64,000 nucleotides of DNA, from contig JABCZH010000014.1 in NCBI GenBank assembly GCA_013289795.1, forward strand, positions 57,827-121,826, in the 5' to 3' direction. Shown in pieces: positions 42,919 to 52,653 of this stretch; position 1 is the stretch's first letter; every line of letters begins with the position of its first letter. The position numbers and the translations under genes were made by a program. The DNA comes from Acidobacteriota bacterium. Lineage in GTDB: Bacteria > Acidobacteriota > Terriglobia > Terriglobales > Acidobacteriaceae. The notes beneath the pieces are model-generated. The model searched no databases. It was given only the letters and a program-made list of their open reading frames with translations, and was not told the DNA's origin.

Positions 42919-44457
42919 ATGGCGACTGACGTTCTGACCGGCCCCACCATTCTGGGCACGGCCACCCGTACCAAGGCTTACAAGAACTTGATTGATGGCG
43001 AATGGGTCGAAAGCTCAACTGGCGAGACCTTCGAAAACCGTAATCCCGCCGACACCCGTGACGTGGTCGGCATATTTCAGAAGTCCGGCCCCGCTGACGT
43101 GGAAGCCGCCGTTGAAGCTGCCAAGCATGCCTTTAAGAAGTGGCGCCTGGTACCCGCTCCCCGCCGGGCTGAGATCGTCTATCGCGCCGCCGAAATCCTG
43201 CAGGGCAGTAAAGAGGAATTTGCCCGCGACATGACCCGCGAGATGGGCAAAGTGCTGGACGAAACTCGCGGCGACGTGCAGGAAGCGGTCGACACCGCCT
43301 ACTACATGGCCGGCGAAGGACGCCGCATGTTCGGTCCGACCACACCTTCGGAGTTGCCCAACAAGTTTGCCATGGCGATCCGCCAACCGCTCGGCGTCTG
43401 CGGTTTGATTACGCCCTGGAATTTCCCCATGGCGATTCCGTCCTGGAAGCTGTTGCCGGCAATCGTCTGCGGCAACACTTGCGTCATCAAGCCGGCACAG
43501 GACACCCCGCTCTCCACCTTTAATTTAGTTCGCACACTGGTTGATGCCGGACTGCCCAAGGGCGTCATCAACATCGTGACCGGATTTGGCCCCGAAGTCG
43601 GCGGTCCGCTTTCCGAGCATCCCGACGTCAAGGCAGTGTCGCTGACCGGATCGAGCGCGGTAGGACGGATCGTGGGTCAGACCGCCGCCAAGCGCTTCAA
43701 ACATTGTTCGCTCGAACTCGGTGGCAAGAACCCGATGATCGTGCTCGACGACGCCAACCTCGATCTCGCCATTGAAGGGGGATTGTGGGGAGGATTCGGA
43801 ACCACCGGCCAGCGCTGCACCGCGACCAGTCGAATCATTGTTCAGAAAGGCGTCTACGGCGAGTTCATCGAGCGTTACGTCGAGCGTGCCAGGGCCCTGA
43901 AAGTCGGCAACGGAATGGATGAAGAAACCCAGATGGGTCCCGCCGTTAACGAAAACCAACTCGCGACCGATCTCAGGTATGTGGACATCGGCAAGGCCGA
44001 AGGCGCGCGCCTGAAGTGCGGCGGTAATCGCCTTACAAGCGGTGACTACGCCCACGGCTTTTTCATGGAACCAACTGTTTTCGCCGATGTTGATCCCAAG
44101 ATGCGCATCGCTCAGGAAGAAATCTTCGGGCCGGTGGTGTCGATCATCCCCTGCGAAGATCTCGAAGACGCCATCGAGATCGCCAACAACATCGAGTACG
44201 GCCTCTCGTCCTCGCTATACACCAAAGACGTCAACAAAGCTTTCAGCGCGATGCGTGACCTGGAAGCCGGAATTACCTACATCAACGCCCCGACGATTGG
44301 AGCGGAAGTGCATCTTCCGTTTGGCGGAGTGAAGTCCACGGGCAACGGCCATCGCGAAGGCGGCGTCGGCGCCATCGACTTCTTCAGCCAATGGAAGGCG
44401 GTTTACGTCGATTACTCAGACACGCTGCAGAGGGCTCAGATCGATAGGGGTGAGTAA
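42919..44457 (+). CDS. NAD(P)-dependent aldehyde dehydrogenase
   Basis: 512 residues; AGGAGG is just upstream of the ATG. Standard ALDH motifs: [67 protein letters not shown] (general base Glu) and [16 protein letters not shown] (catalytic Cys). [20 protein letters not shown] and [11 protein letters not shown] resemble the aminoadipate-semialdehyde/antiquitin or succinate-semialdehyde branches; the substrate is not certain. It is a soluble cytoplasmic tetramer by family. It diverges from the VWA genes. Confidence 0.93.
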   Translation: MATDVLTGPTILGTATRTKAYKNLIDGEWVESSTGETFENRNPADTRDVVGIFQKSGPADVEAAVEAAKHAFKKWRLVPAPRRAEIVYRAAEILQGSKEEFARDMTREMGKVLDETRGDVQEAVDTAYYMAGEGRRMFGPTTPSELPNKFAMAIRQPLGVCGLITPWNFPMAIPSWKLLPAIVCGNTCVIKPAQDTPLSTFNLVRTLVDAGLPKGVINIVTGFGPEVGGPLSEHPDVKAVSLTGSSAVGRIVGQTAAKRFKHCSLELGGKNPMIVLDDANLDLAIEGGLWGGFGTTGQRCTATSRIIVQKGVYGEFIERYVERARALKVGNGMDEETQMGPAVNENQLATDLRYVDIGKAEGARLKCGGNRLTSGDYAHGFFMEPTVFADVDPKMRIAQEEIFGPVVSIIPCEDLEDAIEIANNIEYGLSSSLYTKDVNKAFSAMRDLEAGITYINAPTIGAEVHLPFGGVKSTGNGHREGGVGAIDFFSQWKAVYVDYSDTLQRAQIDRGE

Positions 44458-44901
44458 GGGCTTTTGACCACAGAGGACACGGAGGAACACGGGGTAAAAG
44501 CTTTTCCTGTGTGGCTCCTCTGTGACCCCCGTGGTGAAGATTTTGATTTTCTCGGGCCCTCTGCTTCCTCGCGGTCGAGGTAGAAACTACAAAACCGCAG
44601 AGGATTCGGAACTCAGAGCTGGTTCTCTCTGACACTCTGCTGTCCCTGCGGTTACCTGTCGCCGCTGAAAAAGCACAACCCGCATGCCTTCTGCCGGTCT
44701 ATTCCTGGCAGTCGCGACGCAATGAACTACCAAGACAGAGCCTAGTCGCCGCTGCCGGATTTCTTGTCATTACTATGTAACGAAGTCGTAAATTGTTTGA
44801 TACATACGCGGCCGCGGAAACAATGGGGAGCCTTCCCAGGCTTGATTTCTGTGCGTTCTTGGCATCGTCTGCGGTATTCTTTTGTTTTGGGAGTAACGCC
44901 C
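44458..44901. other. 444-bp gap with CCACAGAG repeats, no gene seen
   Basis: An inverted CCACAGRG repeat (44468-44536) and a CCGCAGAGG/CCCTGCGG pair (about 44590-44656) fill the first half. The second half holds the promoter region of the aminotransferase; no clear promoter hexamers or structured leader were recognised. An in-frame extension of the aminotransferase back to 44764 is not supported. Confidence 0.5.
44468..44536. repeat. CCACAGRG-type inverted repeat
   Basis: The left arm (44468-44494) reads ACCACAGAGGACACGGAGGA; the right arm (44506-44536) has GGCTCCTCTGTGACCCCCGT and GGTG. Same family as 5324, 6681, 58202, 60128 and 62975. Confidence 0.75.
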
Positions 44902-46110
44902 ATGCCCATCACTCAAACTCGTGAAATTGCCGCTGCCAGCCGCCTGGAAAACGTCCGCTACGCTATCCGCGACCTGGCCTGCATTGCCGACGAGGTCATC
45001 AAGCAGGGACACAAAGTCCTCCCGCTCAACGTCGGCGATCCCAACGTTTTTGGTTTTGAAACTCCCGCCCACCTGGTCGAGGCCGTGTACAAAGCGATGC
45101 GCGAAAACAAGAACGGATACGCGCCTTCGCAGGGAATCAAGGAGGCGCTGGATGCGATTCGTGGCGAGGCCGCGCGCAAGGGAATTTCCAATGTGCAGGA
45201 CGTTTTCGTCACCACCGGCGTGAGCGAGACTGTCGATCTTTGCCTGACCGCGCTGCTCAATCCCGGCGAAGACCTGCTGACGCCGTGTCCCGATTATCCG
45301 ATGTATTCGGCGGTGCTGGCCAAGCTGGGCATTCCGCTGAACGCGTATTACTTGAGCGAAGAAGACGCCTGGCAGCCTGACTTGGCAGATCTCAAAAAGA
45401 AGATCTCGCCGCGCACTCGCGGCATTGTGCTGATCAATCCGAACAATCCCACCGGCTCGGTCTGCACGCGAAAAATGTTGGAAGAGGTCGCTGAGCTGGC
45501 GCGGCGGCACAACCTGGTCGTCTTTGCCGATGAAATTTATGACAAGTTGATCCTCGACGACGATGAGCACATCGCTTTTGCCGCTGTCGCTCCCGATGTC
45601 CCGACGGTGACTTTCGGCGGGCTATCGAAAAACTATCTTGCTCCCGGCTGGCGCATCGGATGGGGCATTGTGAGCGGCGACGCGGCCGCGGTCAAGCCTT
45701 ACTGTGAAGGCATTCATCGGCTGCTGCGGGCGCGGCTGTGCGCCAATCATCCCGAGCAATATGCTATTAAGCCGGCGCTCGAAGGTCCGCAGGACCATTT
45801 GCCCATCGTCTGCCAGAAGCTGCGCAGCCGCCGCGATCTCACGGTGAAAACCTGCAACTCGATTCCGCGGATGAGTTGCGTTTCACCGCGCGGCGCATTC
45901 TATGCCTATCCGCGAATCGACATTCCTGAAGGCGACGAGGTTTTCGTCAAAGAGCTGATCCTGCAAAAACACGTGATGGTCGTCCACGGCTCCGGCTTCG
46001 GCCAGAAACCCAGCACTAAACATTTCCGCATCGTGTTTTTGCCGGATGAAAAGACGCTGGCGAAAGCTTACGCAGCAATCGCGGAATTGATGAAGGAAAG
46101 ATATTCGTAG
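44902..46110 (+). CDS. PLP-dependent class I/II aminotransferase (alanine transaminase-like)
   Basis: 402 residues from MPITQTREIAA (ATG at 44902, GGGAG upstream). Fold type I features: LPLNVGDPNVFGFETPAHLV, NGYAPSQGIKEALDAI, LINPNNPTGSVCTRK, VFADEIYDKLILDD and the Schiff-base Lys in TFGGLSKNYLAPGWRIGW. VTTGVSETVDLCLTALLNPG is typical. The order of motifs resembles E. coli AlaA/AlaC, so alanine or related amino-acid transamination is likely but not proved. It follows the ALDH gene by 444 bp. Confidence 0.9.
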   Translation: MPITQTREIAAASRLENVRYAIRDLACIADEVIKQGHKVLPLNVGDPNVFGFETPAHLVEAVYKAMRENKNGYAPSQGIKEALDAIRGEAARKGISNVQDVFVTTGVSETVDLCLTALLNPGEDLLTPCPDYPMYSAVLAKLGIPLNAYYLSEEDAWQPDLADLKKKISPRTRGIVLINPNNPTGSVCTRKMLEEVAELARRHNLVVFADEIYDKLILDDDEHIAFAAVAPDVPTVTFGGLSKNYLAPGWRIGWGIVSGDAAAVKPYCEGIHRLLRARLCANHPEQYAIKPALEGPQDHLPIVCQKLRSRRDLTVKTCNSIPRMSCVSPRGAFYAYPRIDIPEGDEVFVKELILQKHVMVVHGSGFGQKPSTKHFRIVFLPDEKTLAKAYAAIAELMKERYS

Positions 46111-46112
46111 AT

Positions 46113-46138
46113 GTGGCGTGGGCGCCCTCGCCCGCGCA
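46113..46138. repeat. GGGCGCCCTCGCCCGC dispersed word
   Basis: A short GC-rich palindromic word (GGCGTGGGCGCCCTCGCCCG) right after the aminotransferase stop. By general knowledge similar words recur in Acidobacteriota intergenic DNA; one copy seen here. Confidence 0.4.
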
Positions 46139-46161
46139 GAACCGCAGCGGTTTCAAAATGG

Positions 46162-46212
46162 ACGTTCCATATGGAACGTTTTGTAATATTTTTGTATTCC
46201 CAAAATGGGAAT
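46162..46212. promoter_or_regulatory. Two palindromes flanking an AT-rich spacer, orphan operator-like region
   Basis: ACGTTCCATATGGAACGT (46162-46179) is a perfect 18-bp palindrome; ATTCCC-AAAAT-GGGAAT (46196-46212) is a second. Between them is an AT-rich stretch (TTTGTAATATTTTTGT). Both carry TTCC and GGAA half-sites, as if one regulator bound both. The only downstream frame is short and runs into the hsdS 3' end, so the regulated gene may be lost. Confidence 0.5.
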
Positions 46213-46275
46213 GGACGGCCTTTTATGCCTACGAAAGTAGACTTGACGAATTACGAAAAAGAGGGTGTTTTTGAG

Positions 46276-47466
46276 TCACAGCTCGCCGCGAAAAGCTTTG
46301 TCGAGGATGGACGGCAGGAGGGCGTCGAGGTCGGCGGAAGTCTCTGCTTGCAGGGCTTTCAGGGTCTCGGTCTTGGCTTGCACGTCGTCTAGGCGGGCGA
46401 CGATGCGGCGTTGATCGGGAATGGGAGGAACTGGAACCGCGATTGACTTTATCCGTCCTACGCTCAACGTGCGAAGGCCGCTCGTCGTTCGGCTCTGGGC
46501 CTGAACAGCATCCTGGCCGGCAGGGCTGTTGAGAAAACAGTTCAGGAACTCCGGCAGGATCTTTTGCTGAACGGGGCGAATGCGAATCACATGGTTCTGG
46601 TGAACGCAATCCTGAATCTCGCCACGGAAGAGGGCGGTTCGCCCGATCTGATCCGGGCTTCCGTTGCCCTCGATGATCAGCACGTCGCCCGGAATCAGAC
46701 GCCAGCGTTCTAGTTCCGCAGCGCCAACCTCAAACAAGCGAGGATTGCCCGTCAAGACCTGGTTCCTTTGCACGTGCGCCACCGTAAGATAGCGAACAGG
46801 GTTCGCACCGGGCGCTCGGTGAGGCCCCTTCTGAATGCCCCCTCGCACCTCGGAGATTGCTTCGATTGTCAGCCGTTCCCTAAACTTGCCGAAGAGCTTG
46901 CTGGCTTCCGCGCCCGGCAGCGCAGATGCTTCCTCTGCCACCTGCTGGCGGAGAATGCGGGCCCCTTGGATTTGGGTTGCCATCGACTCAATCCGTGCCA
47001 CGATACGCCGCTGCTCTTCCAAGGTCGGGAGTGAAATCTCCGCCGTGAGGAACTTCTCTTCCTGAAGGCGCACGCGGTTTGTGGTGCCTTCGCTCGCCCG
47101 CTGGCACATTTCGACAAACGCTGGAGTCTTGCATAGCCAGCCGAGATATGCAGGTACCAGCCGGTCAGCCTTGGTGTCGAACAAAGGGAAATCGCTGCTG
47201 ACGACCGCGCCGTCCAGTTCGGCGGGCACGATCCCGATTGCTCCGTTCCGGGCGTCGATACGCGAAAGGATGAACTGGTCACAGGATGCAACCATCTGAT
47301 GAGATGCGGCCACGTCTGCCCCGTTCACAGTGCCACGCAGCACCACACCCTTGCCCCAGAGTTTGACGGTGATTTGACTGTACTGTGCGTCGGGCTGTAG
47401 TTCGATAGTCTTGTCGCTTCGGTGCAAGACTTCGCCAAGCTGCACGAGTGGCCAGCCCGTGCTCAT
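46276..47466 (-). CDS. hsdS: Type I restriction-modification specificity subunit HsdS
   Basis: 396 residues with two target-recognition domains, each followed by a conserved helix: LPTLEEQRRIVARIESMATQ (about 140-160) and PPIPDQRRIVARLDDVQAKT (about 355-375). The N-terminal half has GWPLVQLGEVLHRSDKTIEL. HsdS chooses the DNA sequence recognised by both methylation and restriction complexes. It overlaps hsdM by 4 bases (ATGA), so translation is coupled. It is the last gene of the hsdRMS operon, adjacent to the orphan operator region. Confidence 0.94.
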   Translation of the reverse strand: MSTGWPLVQLGEVLHRSDKTIELQPDAQYSQITVKLWGKGVVLRGTVNGADVAASHQMVASCDQFILSRIDARNGAIGIVPAELDGAVVSSDFPLFDTKADRLVPAYLGWLCKTPAFVEMCQRASEGTTNRVRLQEEKFLTAEISLPTLEEQRRIVARIESMATQIQGARILRQQVAEEASALPGAEASKLFGKFRERLTIEAISEVRGGIQKGPHRAPGANPVRYLTVAHVQRNQVLTGNPRLFEVGAAELERWRLIPGDVLIIEGNGSPDQIGRTALFRGEIQDCVHQNHVIRIRPVQQKILPEFLNCFLNSPAGQDAVQAQSRTTSGLRTLSVGRIKSIAVPVPPIPDQRRIVARLDDVQAKTETLKALQAETSADLDALLPSILDKAFRGEL

Positions 47467-49010
47467 GCTCTCTGGCTCGCAAGAAGTGCCTTTATACCGC
47501 CCACGATATCTGCTATCTGCCGCTCCTTGGTGAGAATGCTGTCTACCAATTTGTCAGGCGGCAAATGCGTAATGTCTTCCTTCGCACGCGGATTCTTGCG
47601 GTCGAGGTTGCAGTTAGTGGCGAGAAGTTCGGTGACCGGGACTTTCCAGGCGCGTTCGTTTTCTTCACGCTTTTTCCACCAAGCCAAACAATCGGCGAAC
47701 TCTTCGAACTGGATGGGAGCGGTCTTGGTGTAGTTCTTGCGACGTTCTGGCAGCGGGTGCTCGTAGTACCAAACATGCTTAGTTGGGCTGGTGCGATCGA
47801 AGAAGAGCAAGTTCGTCCGAATGCCGGTGTATGGAGCGAATACCCCGTTCGGCAGTCGAACAATTGTGTGCAGGTTGAATTCTTCGAGCAATTCCTTCTT
47901 GATGCGGGCGGCGATGCCGTCGCCGAAGAGAACGCCGTTGGGTACGACCATGCCGCAGCGTCCGCCTTTCGAGCCGCCGACGGGCCTCCTGAGCTTGCGC
48001 ATGATGAGCTGCAAGAAAAGTAGTGCGGTCTCCGCCGTCTGTCTATCCTCGGGAAAGTTGGCAAGAATTCCGCGCTCTTCCTCGCCACCAAAGGGCGGGT
48101 TGGTTGTTATTACATCCACGCGGTCCTTGTCGCCAATCTGTCCGATCGGGAAACGGAGCGCATTTTCAGGATCGATCTCCGGATATTCGACGCCATGCAG
48201 CAGGAGATTCATCTGACAGAGTAGATATGGCAGAGGCTTGGGCTCGATGCCGAAAAGCGTTCCTTGCTGGAGTCGCGAGAAATCTTCTGCCTTCTTACAT
48301 TGCTTTTTCAAGTGCTCGAAGGCCTCTACCAGGAATCCGCCGGTGCCTGCCGCCGGGTCGAGGACGGTTTCACCAAGAATAGGATTAACAGCTGTGACGA
48401 TGAACTTCACCAGCGGGCGCGGCGTGTAGAACTCGCCCGAATCACCGGCAGCGTCGCGCATTTCCTTCAGCATGCTCTCGTACAGGTGTCCCAGGGTATG
48501 GATTTCGTCGCGGGAGGTGAAATGAATTTCGTTTACTTTGTTGACAACATCCCGGGGGAGGTAGCCTTGAATCATGCGGTTGACGGTGCCCTCGAAAACC
48601 TGCGCGATGATGTCCCGCCGGTCGCCGTTGGTGCTTTGCAGGGAGCGCAGGTAGGCGAATAGACCTTTGCCCTTCTTGGCGTCGGGCCGAACAGCTTCAT
48701 CCTGGTTGATGAAGTTGATGAGTTCTGGCCCGGTCATGCCCTGAGGGTTTGCTGCCCAGTCACGCCAGCGATAGGGCGGGTCGATGGCTTGGCGGAACTT
48801 TTTCCCGGCGAGTTTGGCTTCCTGTTCGCGGACCTGTTCCATGTCATCGAGGAATTTCAGGAACATGATCCAGGTGAGCATGGGCAGGCGGTCGAGGTCT
48901 CCGCTGAGGCCTTTGTCCTTGCGCATAATGTCGCGAGAGGATTTGACGATGCTGCCGAGCTGTTGGGCGGTTGATTTGGGGACTTCGATTTTGGTTTTCC
49001 GCGGAGGCAT
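47463..49010 (-). CDS. hsdM: Type I restriction-modification methyltransferase HsdM
   Basis: 515 residues. The N-terminal helical domain (SIVKSSRDIMRKDKGLSG, LTWIMFLKFLDDMEQVRE) precedes an adenine-N6 methylase domain. The SAM loop is DPAAGTGGFLVEAF (218-231) and the catalytic motif is NPPFGG (304-309). GEFYTPRPLVKFIV is typical of HsdM. With HsdS it methylates host DNA; with HsdR it forms the restriction complex. It starts 3 bp after hsdR and overlaps hsdS by 4. Confidence 0.95.
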   Translation of the reverse strand: MPPRKTKIEVPKSTAQQLGSIVKSSRDIMRKDKGLSGDLDRLPMLTWIMFLKFLDDMEQVREQEAKLAGKKFRQAIDPPYRWRDWAANPQGMTGPELINFINQDEAVRPDAKKGKGLFAYLRSLQSTNGDRRDIIAQVFEGTVNRMIQGYLPRDVVNKVNEIHFTSRDEIHTLGHLYESMLKEMRDAAGDSGEFYTPRPLVKFIVTAVNPILGETVLDPAAGTGGFLVEAFEHLKKQCKKAEDFSRLQQGTLFGIEPKPLPYLLCQMNLLLHGVEYPEIDPENALRFPIGQIGDKDRVDVITTNPPFGGEEERGILANFPEDRQTAETALLFLQLIMRKLRRPVGGSKGGRCGMVVPNGVLFGDGIAARIKKELLEEFNLHTIVRLPNGVFAPYTGIRTNLLFFDRTSPTKHVWYYEHPLPERRKNYTKTAPIQFEEFADCLAWWKKREENERAWKVPVTELLATNCNLDRKNPRAKEDITHLPPDKLVDSILTKERQIADIVGGIKALLASQRA

Positions 49011-49013
49011 GGA

Positions 49014-51383
49014 CTAAGAAGCATACAGGAGTGACTGCATTTCGTTCACGGCAGCGCGCATCTTTTCTGCGCCGCCAAAGAAGGCTGCGATCTCCGGCAC
49101 CGTACCGCGTTCGGAGATAGGCGGTATTTTCAAGATTTCAGGAATCTGGAATTGCGCCGTGCTGTATTCGATGTACTTGTCGAGCATCTCGTTGAGCACG
49201 GCGCGGGCCTCAGGGCCGTACTGATCGAAAAAGTCTCTTTTGTTCTTTCGCAGGTTCTCAGCCCTCTCACGTCGCGTGCTCAACGGCGCATTGAAAGCAA
49301 CATGGCACAAAAGATCGAACGGGTCAGCGTCGGGCTGGTTTGCCGTCTTGGCAAGTTCTTCGAACTCGATGCCACGCTCCTTTAGCGACTCGACAATTCC
49401 TGCCCGCTCGTCGGCTTTGCTCCACTTCGAGCGCAATGCGGCGGCGGAAGGATACATGTTGCGCACCTTTTCTGCTGTGTAGTCGGTGAACTTAACCACC
49501 CGGAGCTGTTTGCCGTCCTCATCAAGCTCCTGGACAAGATGGGCAACAATCTCGACGAACGCGTGATCGACATAATACTTCCGCCTCCTCTGCGCGTGGT
49601 CGCCTTCCTGGTCCAGCCATTCATCCAGCGGCCCGACCTGTTCTTCTTCGGCCTTTGGCTGCTCTACCGGGACTTCTTTTTCAGCCACGGTCTGTCCAGC
49701 TTCGTTCATCTCTTCTTCGGTGATCAAGGCTGGCTCACCGTCAAAGTCCGGGTCGGCGAAGAGCCGCGTCGCACCGGTGTAGTCGATGATGTTGAAGTAG
49801 AGCTTGTCGTAGTCGTCTCGGACGCGGGTGCCACGCCCGATGATCTGCTTGAAGTCAGTCATCGAGTTGATGACTCGGGCCAGAACCACATTGCGGCAGG
49901 TCTGAATATCGACGCCCGTCGTCAGCATCTGGGACGTGGTCACCAAGGCGGGGACTAGCTTCTCCACGTCCATGAAGCGGTCGAGGTAGCCGCGACCGAT
50001 GGATTTCTCATCTGACACCACGCGAGCGACGTAATCAGGATGGTCTTTGGAGATATCAGTGTTGCAGTTGTTGAGCGCCTTACGCATGTCTTCAGCATGT
50101 TCCTGGTCGACGCAAAAGATGATGGTCTTGGCGAAGCGGTCGTTGGTCTTTTTGAGGAAGTCGCTGACATTTCTGGCGATAGCTTCAGTCCGGGCCTTCA
50201 GCGCGACCAGGCGCTCAAAGTCCTTGGTGCCGTACTCTTCGTCGGGAATTTCCCTTCCATAACGGTCTAACTCGCCCTTGGTGGGCCGCCATCCCGCTGC
50301 ATCAACGGTGGAGACGATGCGGTGCACACGATACGGCGCAAGGAAGCCATCGTCGATGCCCTGCTTCAAGCTGTAGGTGTAGAGCGGATTACCGAAGTAG
50401 GCGTAGGTATCGCGGTTGTCCTCGCGGAGCGGAGTGGCGGTCATGCCGAGTTGGAAGGCTGGGTGGAAATAGTCTAATATTTCCCGCCAGCTGCTGTCGC
50501 GCCTGGCACTCCCGCGATGACATTCGTCCACGATGATCAGGTCGAAGAAGTTCTGGGGGAATTCGCGGTAGAGTCCGGGCCGGTGTTCGTCCTGCGCGAT
50601 CGCTTGGTAGGTGGCGAAGTACATTTCGCGGCTCTTGATGGCCTCGCCTTCAATTTTCCAACGAGCGTCTCCGAAGGGCGCAAAGGTTTGGTCCTTGGGA
50701 ACGTCGAGCAAAACGTTGCGGTCAGCGAGGTAAAGAATACGTGGCCGGCGAGGTTCTCCAGTGGTATTCCATTTGGAACTCCAGAGCTTGTAACAGATCT
50801 GGAAAGCGATTACCGTCTTGCCGGTTCCGGTTGCGAGGGTAAGAAGAACGCGACGCTTGTCCTGGAGGATTGCCTGCACGGCGCGGTTAATCGCAATTTC
50901 CTGGTAGTAACGCGGTGACTTTCCAGAGATAGGGTAGTACGGCGTGAGTACTCGCTCTGCGGTTTTCTGGTCAATTCCCTCGTTTGTGCAAAGCCGGTTC
51001 CACAGATCGTCTGCGGAAGGAAAGTTGTCTAGATCGTTGTCGCGTCCAGTGAGGAAGTCGTGCTCGACGATACCTTGGCCGTTAGTGGTGTAGGCGAACT
51101 TAAGGCCCAGAATCTGGGCGTACTCCTTGGCCTGCTGGAGGCCGTCGCCTGGATTGGCGTAGACGGTTTTGGCTTCTACAACTGCAATCGGGAAGTCGCG
51201 GCGGTAACGGAGGAGATAGTCGAGACGTTTCTGTGGTCGCCGCTTCCCCTTGCCGCTTGTGACTACGATGCGCCCATCCGTAAAACTCTTCTGTTCGCTG
51301 ATTTGTTCGTCGGTCCAACCGGCTTCGTAAAGTTTCGGCAGAACGTATCGACGGCAGGTATCAGCTTCGGAGAGAAAAGCCAT
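49014..51383 (-). CDS. hsdR: Type I restriction endonuclease subunit HsdR
   Basis: 789 residues. The N-terminal nuclease has D55 in RLDYLLRY and E70-K72 in IAVVEAKTV (PD-ExK type). The SF2 motor domain has Walker A LATGTGKT (183-190), DECH (286-289), MTATPLRED and QIIGRGTRVRDDYDKLYF. The C-terminal EcoEI/EcoAI-like region (from about 590) contacts HsdM/HsdS. The size and N-terminal arrangement fit the type IB (EcoAI/EcoEI) family. It cuts unmethylated DNA after translocation. It is the first gene of the operon. Confidence 0.94.
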   Translation of the reverse strand: MAFLSEADTCRRYVLPKLYEAGWTDEQISEQKSFTDGRIVVTSGKGKRRPQKRLDYLLRYRRDFPIAVVEAKTVYANPGDGLQQAKEYAQILGLKFAYTTNGQGIVEHDFLTGRDNDLDNFPSADDLWNRLCTNEGIDQKTAERVLTPYYPISGKSPRYYQEIAINRAVQAILQDKRRVLLTLATGTGKTVIAFQICYKLWSSKWNTTGEPRRPRILYLADRNVLLDVPKDQTFAPFGDARWKIEGEAIKSREMYFATYQAIAQDEHRPGLYREFPQNFFDLIIVDECHRGSARRDSSWREILDYFHPAFQLGMTATPLREDNRDTYAYFGNPLYTYSLKQGIDDGFLAPYRVHRIVSTVDAAGWRPTKGELDRYGREIPDEEYGTKDFERLVALKARTEAIARNVSDFLKKTNDRFAKTIIFCVDQEHAEDMRKALNNCNTDISKDHPDYVARVVSDEKSIGRGYLDRFMDVEKLVPALVTTSQMLTTGVDIQTCRNVVLARVINSMTDFKQIIGRGTRVRDDYDKLYFNIIDYTGATRLFADPDFDGEPALITEEEMNEAGQTVAEKEVPVEQPKAEEEQVGPLDEWLDQEGDHAQRRRKYYVDHAFVEIVAHLVQELDEDGKQLRVVKFTDYTAEKVRNMYPSAAALRSKWSKADERAGIVESLKERGIEFEELAKTANQPDADPFDLLCHVAFNAPLSTRRERAENLRKNKRDFFDQYGPEARAVLNEMLDKYIEYSTAQFQIPEILKIPPISERGTVPEIAAFFGGAEKMRAAVNEMQSLLYAS

Positions 51384-51433
51384 CTTTCACCACTTACAGC
51401 TAAGCGAGAGATGATACCAGACGCCGGAAACAC

Positions 51434-51458
51434 AAAAGCCCCGGTAACCATCCGGAGC
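51434..51458 (-). terminator. Intrinsic terminator of the patatin gene
   Basis: On the minus strand GCTCCGG (51458-51452) pairs with CCGGGGC (51444-51438) across a 7-nt loop with one G-U pair, followed by TTTT. It lies about 90 bp after the patatin stop and upstream of hsdR. Confidence 0.6.
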
Positions 51459-51500
51459 CGATAGTGGACGCCGTCTGCAACTTCGAGAGACAGAATCAAA

Positions 51501-51529
51501 GGCGGCGGACAAGAGTGTCCGCCCCACAC
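51501..51529. repeat. GCGGACA-TGTCCGC palindromic repeat, intergenic copy
   Basis: 29 bp identical (in reverse orientation) to the copy inside lolC/E at 25021-25049, with GCGGACAAGAGTGTCCGC in the centre. It lies between the patatin and hsdR genes. Confidence 0.85.
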
Positions 51530-51548
51530 GCGTTGATAGAGGTCCTAA

Positions 51549-52487
51549 CTAGTCGGCGGACATGGTTGCGGGGTTCACTACCGGTGGGCGGCGGCGTTCG
51601 GGGACGTGCGGACGTTCGCGTTGTTCCATCCAGCGGCGAATTTCGGGCAGGGCGGCTCGAGTCACGATCTCTCCCGCGCGGATTAACTCGGCGCTGTGCT
51701 CGAAGGCGTCGTACTTGTAGCCATTCACGTCGGGCTCAATGGTCAGGTCGGCAGCTTCTTTCCACTGCGTGCTGTTCATCTCCTGGGCGATGGCGAAGCA
51801 TTGGCCGATGACGTCAAACAAATGTCTGGGGCCGTCGCCGCCGATCCATCTGCCCTTCAAATGCACGGCCAGCACGCGTTCGGCTCCCATCTGCCGCAAA
51901 GGAATGGTGGGAACGGTGTAGGAGAGCATGCCGTCGATGAGCATGCGTCCGCGAATCTTTACCGGCAGGAACATGCCGGGATAGGCGCAACTGGCGCGGA
52001 CCGGATCGACCAGCGGGCCGGAATGGAAAACTACTCCTTCGCCGGTGGAGAAATCTGTGGCAGTGACGGCCAGCGGGATGCGCAATTCTTCGAATGTCTT
52101 GACCTTCAGGACGCTGTTGAGGAAGCCGATCATGCGCTGGTTGCTGGCGAATCCGTAGCGGGAGAGGGTCCAGCGCGCAAAGTGTTTGAAGCGGACATGG
52201 GCGGCGAGTTGTTCCAGCTCGGCGATGGAGAGTCCGCTACAGTAGGCGGCGCCGATGAGTGCACCCACGCTGGTGCCCGCGATGAAGCGGATGGGAATGT
52301 TCTCTTCTTCGAGAACCTTGAGGACGCCGACGTGCGCCAGGCCGCGAGCGAACCCGCCGCCCAGGGCCAGACCGATGCCGACGTTTTCATGACTGGGCGC
52401 AGGGCGCTGGGAATGGCCGGAGAGTTCGCGGCCGAACGCCTGTACGGATCGGATTATCTTGCCTAAGCTTTTCACGGATGACCTCAT
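51549..52487 (-). CDS. Patatin-like phospholipase (RssA/NTE type)
   Basis: 312 residues. IGLALGGGFARGLAHVGVLK is the oxyanion loop (normally GGGxxG), followed by the nucleophile motif FIAGTSVGALIGAAYCSG (GTSVG) and the catalytic Asp in the MLIDGMLSYTVP region (DG). RVRFKH-type helices and PVRASCAYPGMFLPVKIRGR are typical. The protein is a Ser-Asp dyad lipid hydrolase acting on membrane or cytoplasmic lipids. The first 30 residues are polar, without a signal peptide. It is followed by a terminator before hsdR. Confidence 0.92.
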   Translation of the reverse strand: MRSSVKSLGKIIRSVQAFGRELSGHSQRPAPSHENVGIGLALGGGFARGLAHVGVLKVLEEENIPIRFIAGTSVGALIGAAYCSGLSIAELEQLAAHVRFKHFARWTLSRYGFASNQRMIGFLNSVLKVKTFEELRIPLAVTATDFSTGEGVVFHSGPLVDPVRASCAYPGMFLPVKIRGRMLIDGMLSYTVPTIPLRQMGAERVLAVHLKGRWIGGDGPRHLFDVIGQCFAIAQEMNSTQWKEAADLTIEPDVNGYKYDAFEHSAELIRAGEIVTRAALPEIRRWMEQRERPHVPERRRPPVVNPATMSAD

Positions 52488-52653
52488 GCCCAGCCGTGCC
52501 CGACCTAGTATCCCAAACTTCTGTCTAGCAAATTAGATGCCAGGAGGCATAGACCGGTTACCGCTCGAAGTGGCGCGAGTCACCCTGCTGGAGGTTACCG
52601 GGGAAGCGTTCCGGCGGCGTGACTAACCTCCTTTGTTCCTGTTAACTTGGCGC

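Noticed and set aside
46111..46392. Plus-strand open frame across the orphan operator and the hsdS end
   Set aside because: Begins in a GC-rich repeat and runs antisense into hsdS; no Shine-Dalgarno and no recognisable domain.
52488..52653. Possible structured leader before the NUDIX gene
   Set aside because: Some GC-rich symmetry, but no clear stems or known riboswitch core visible.
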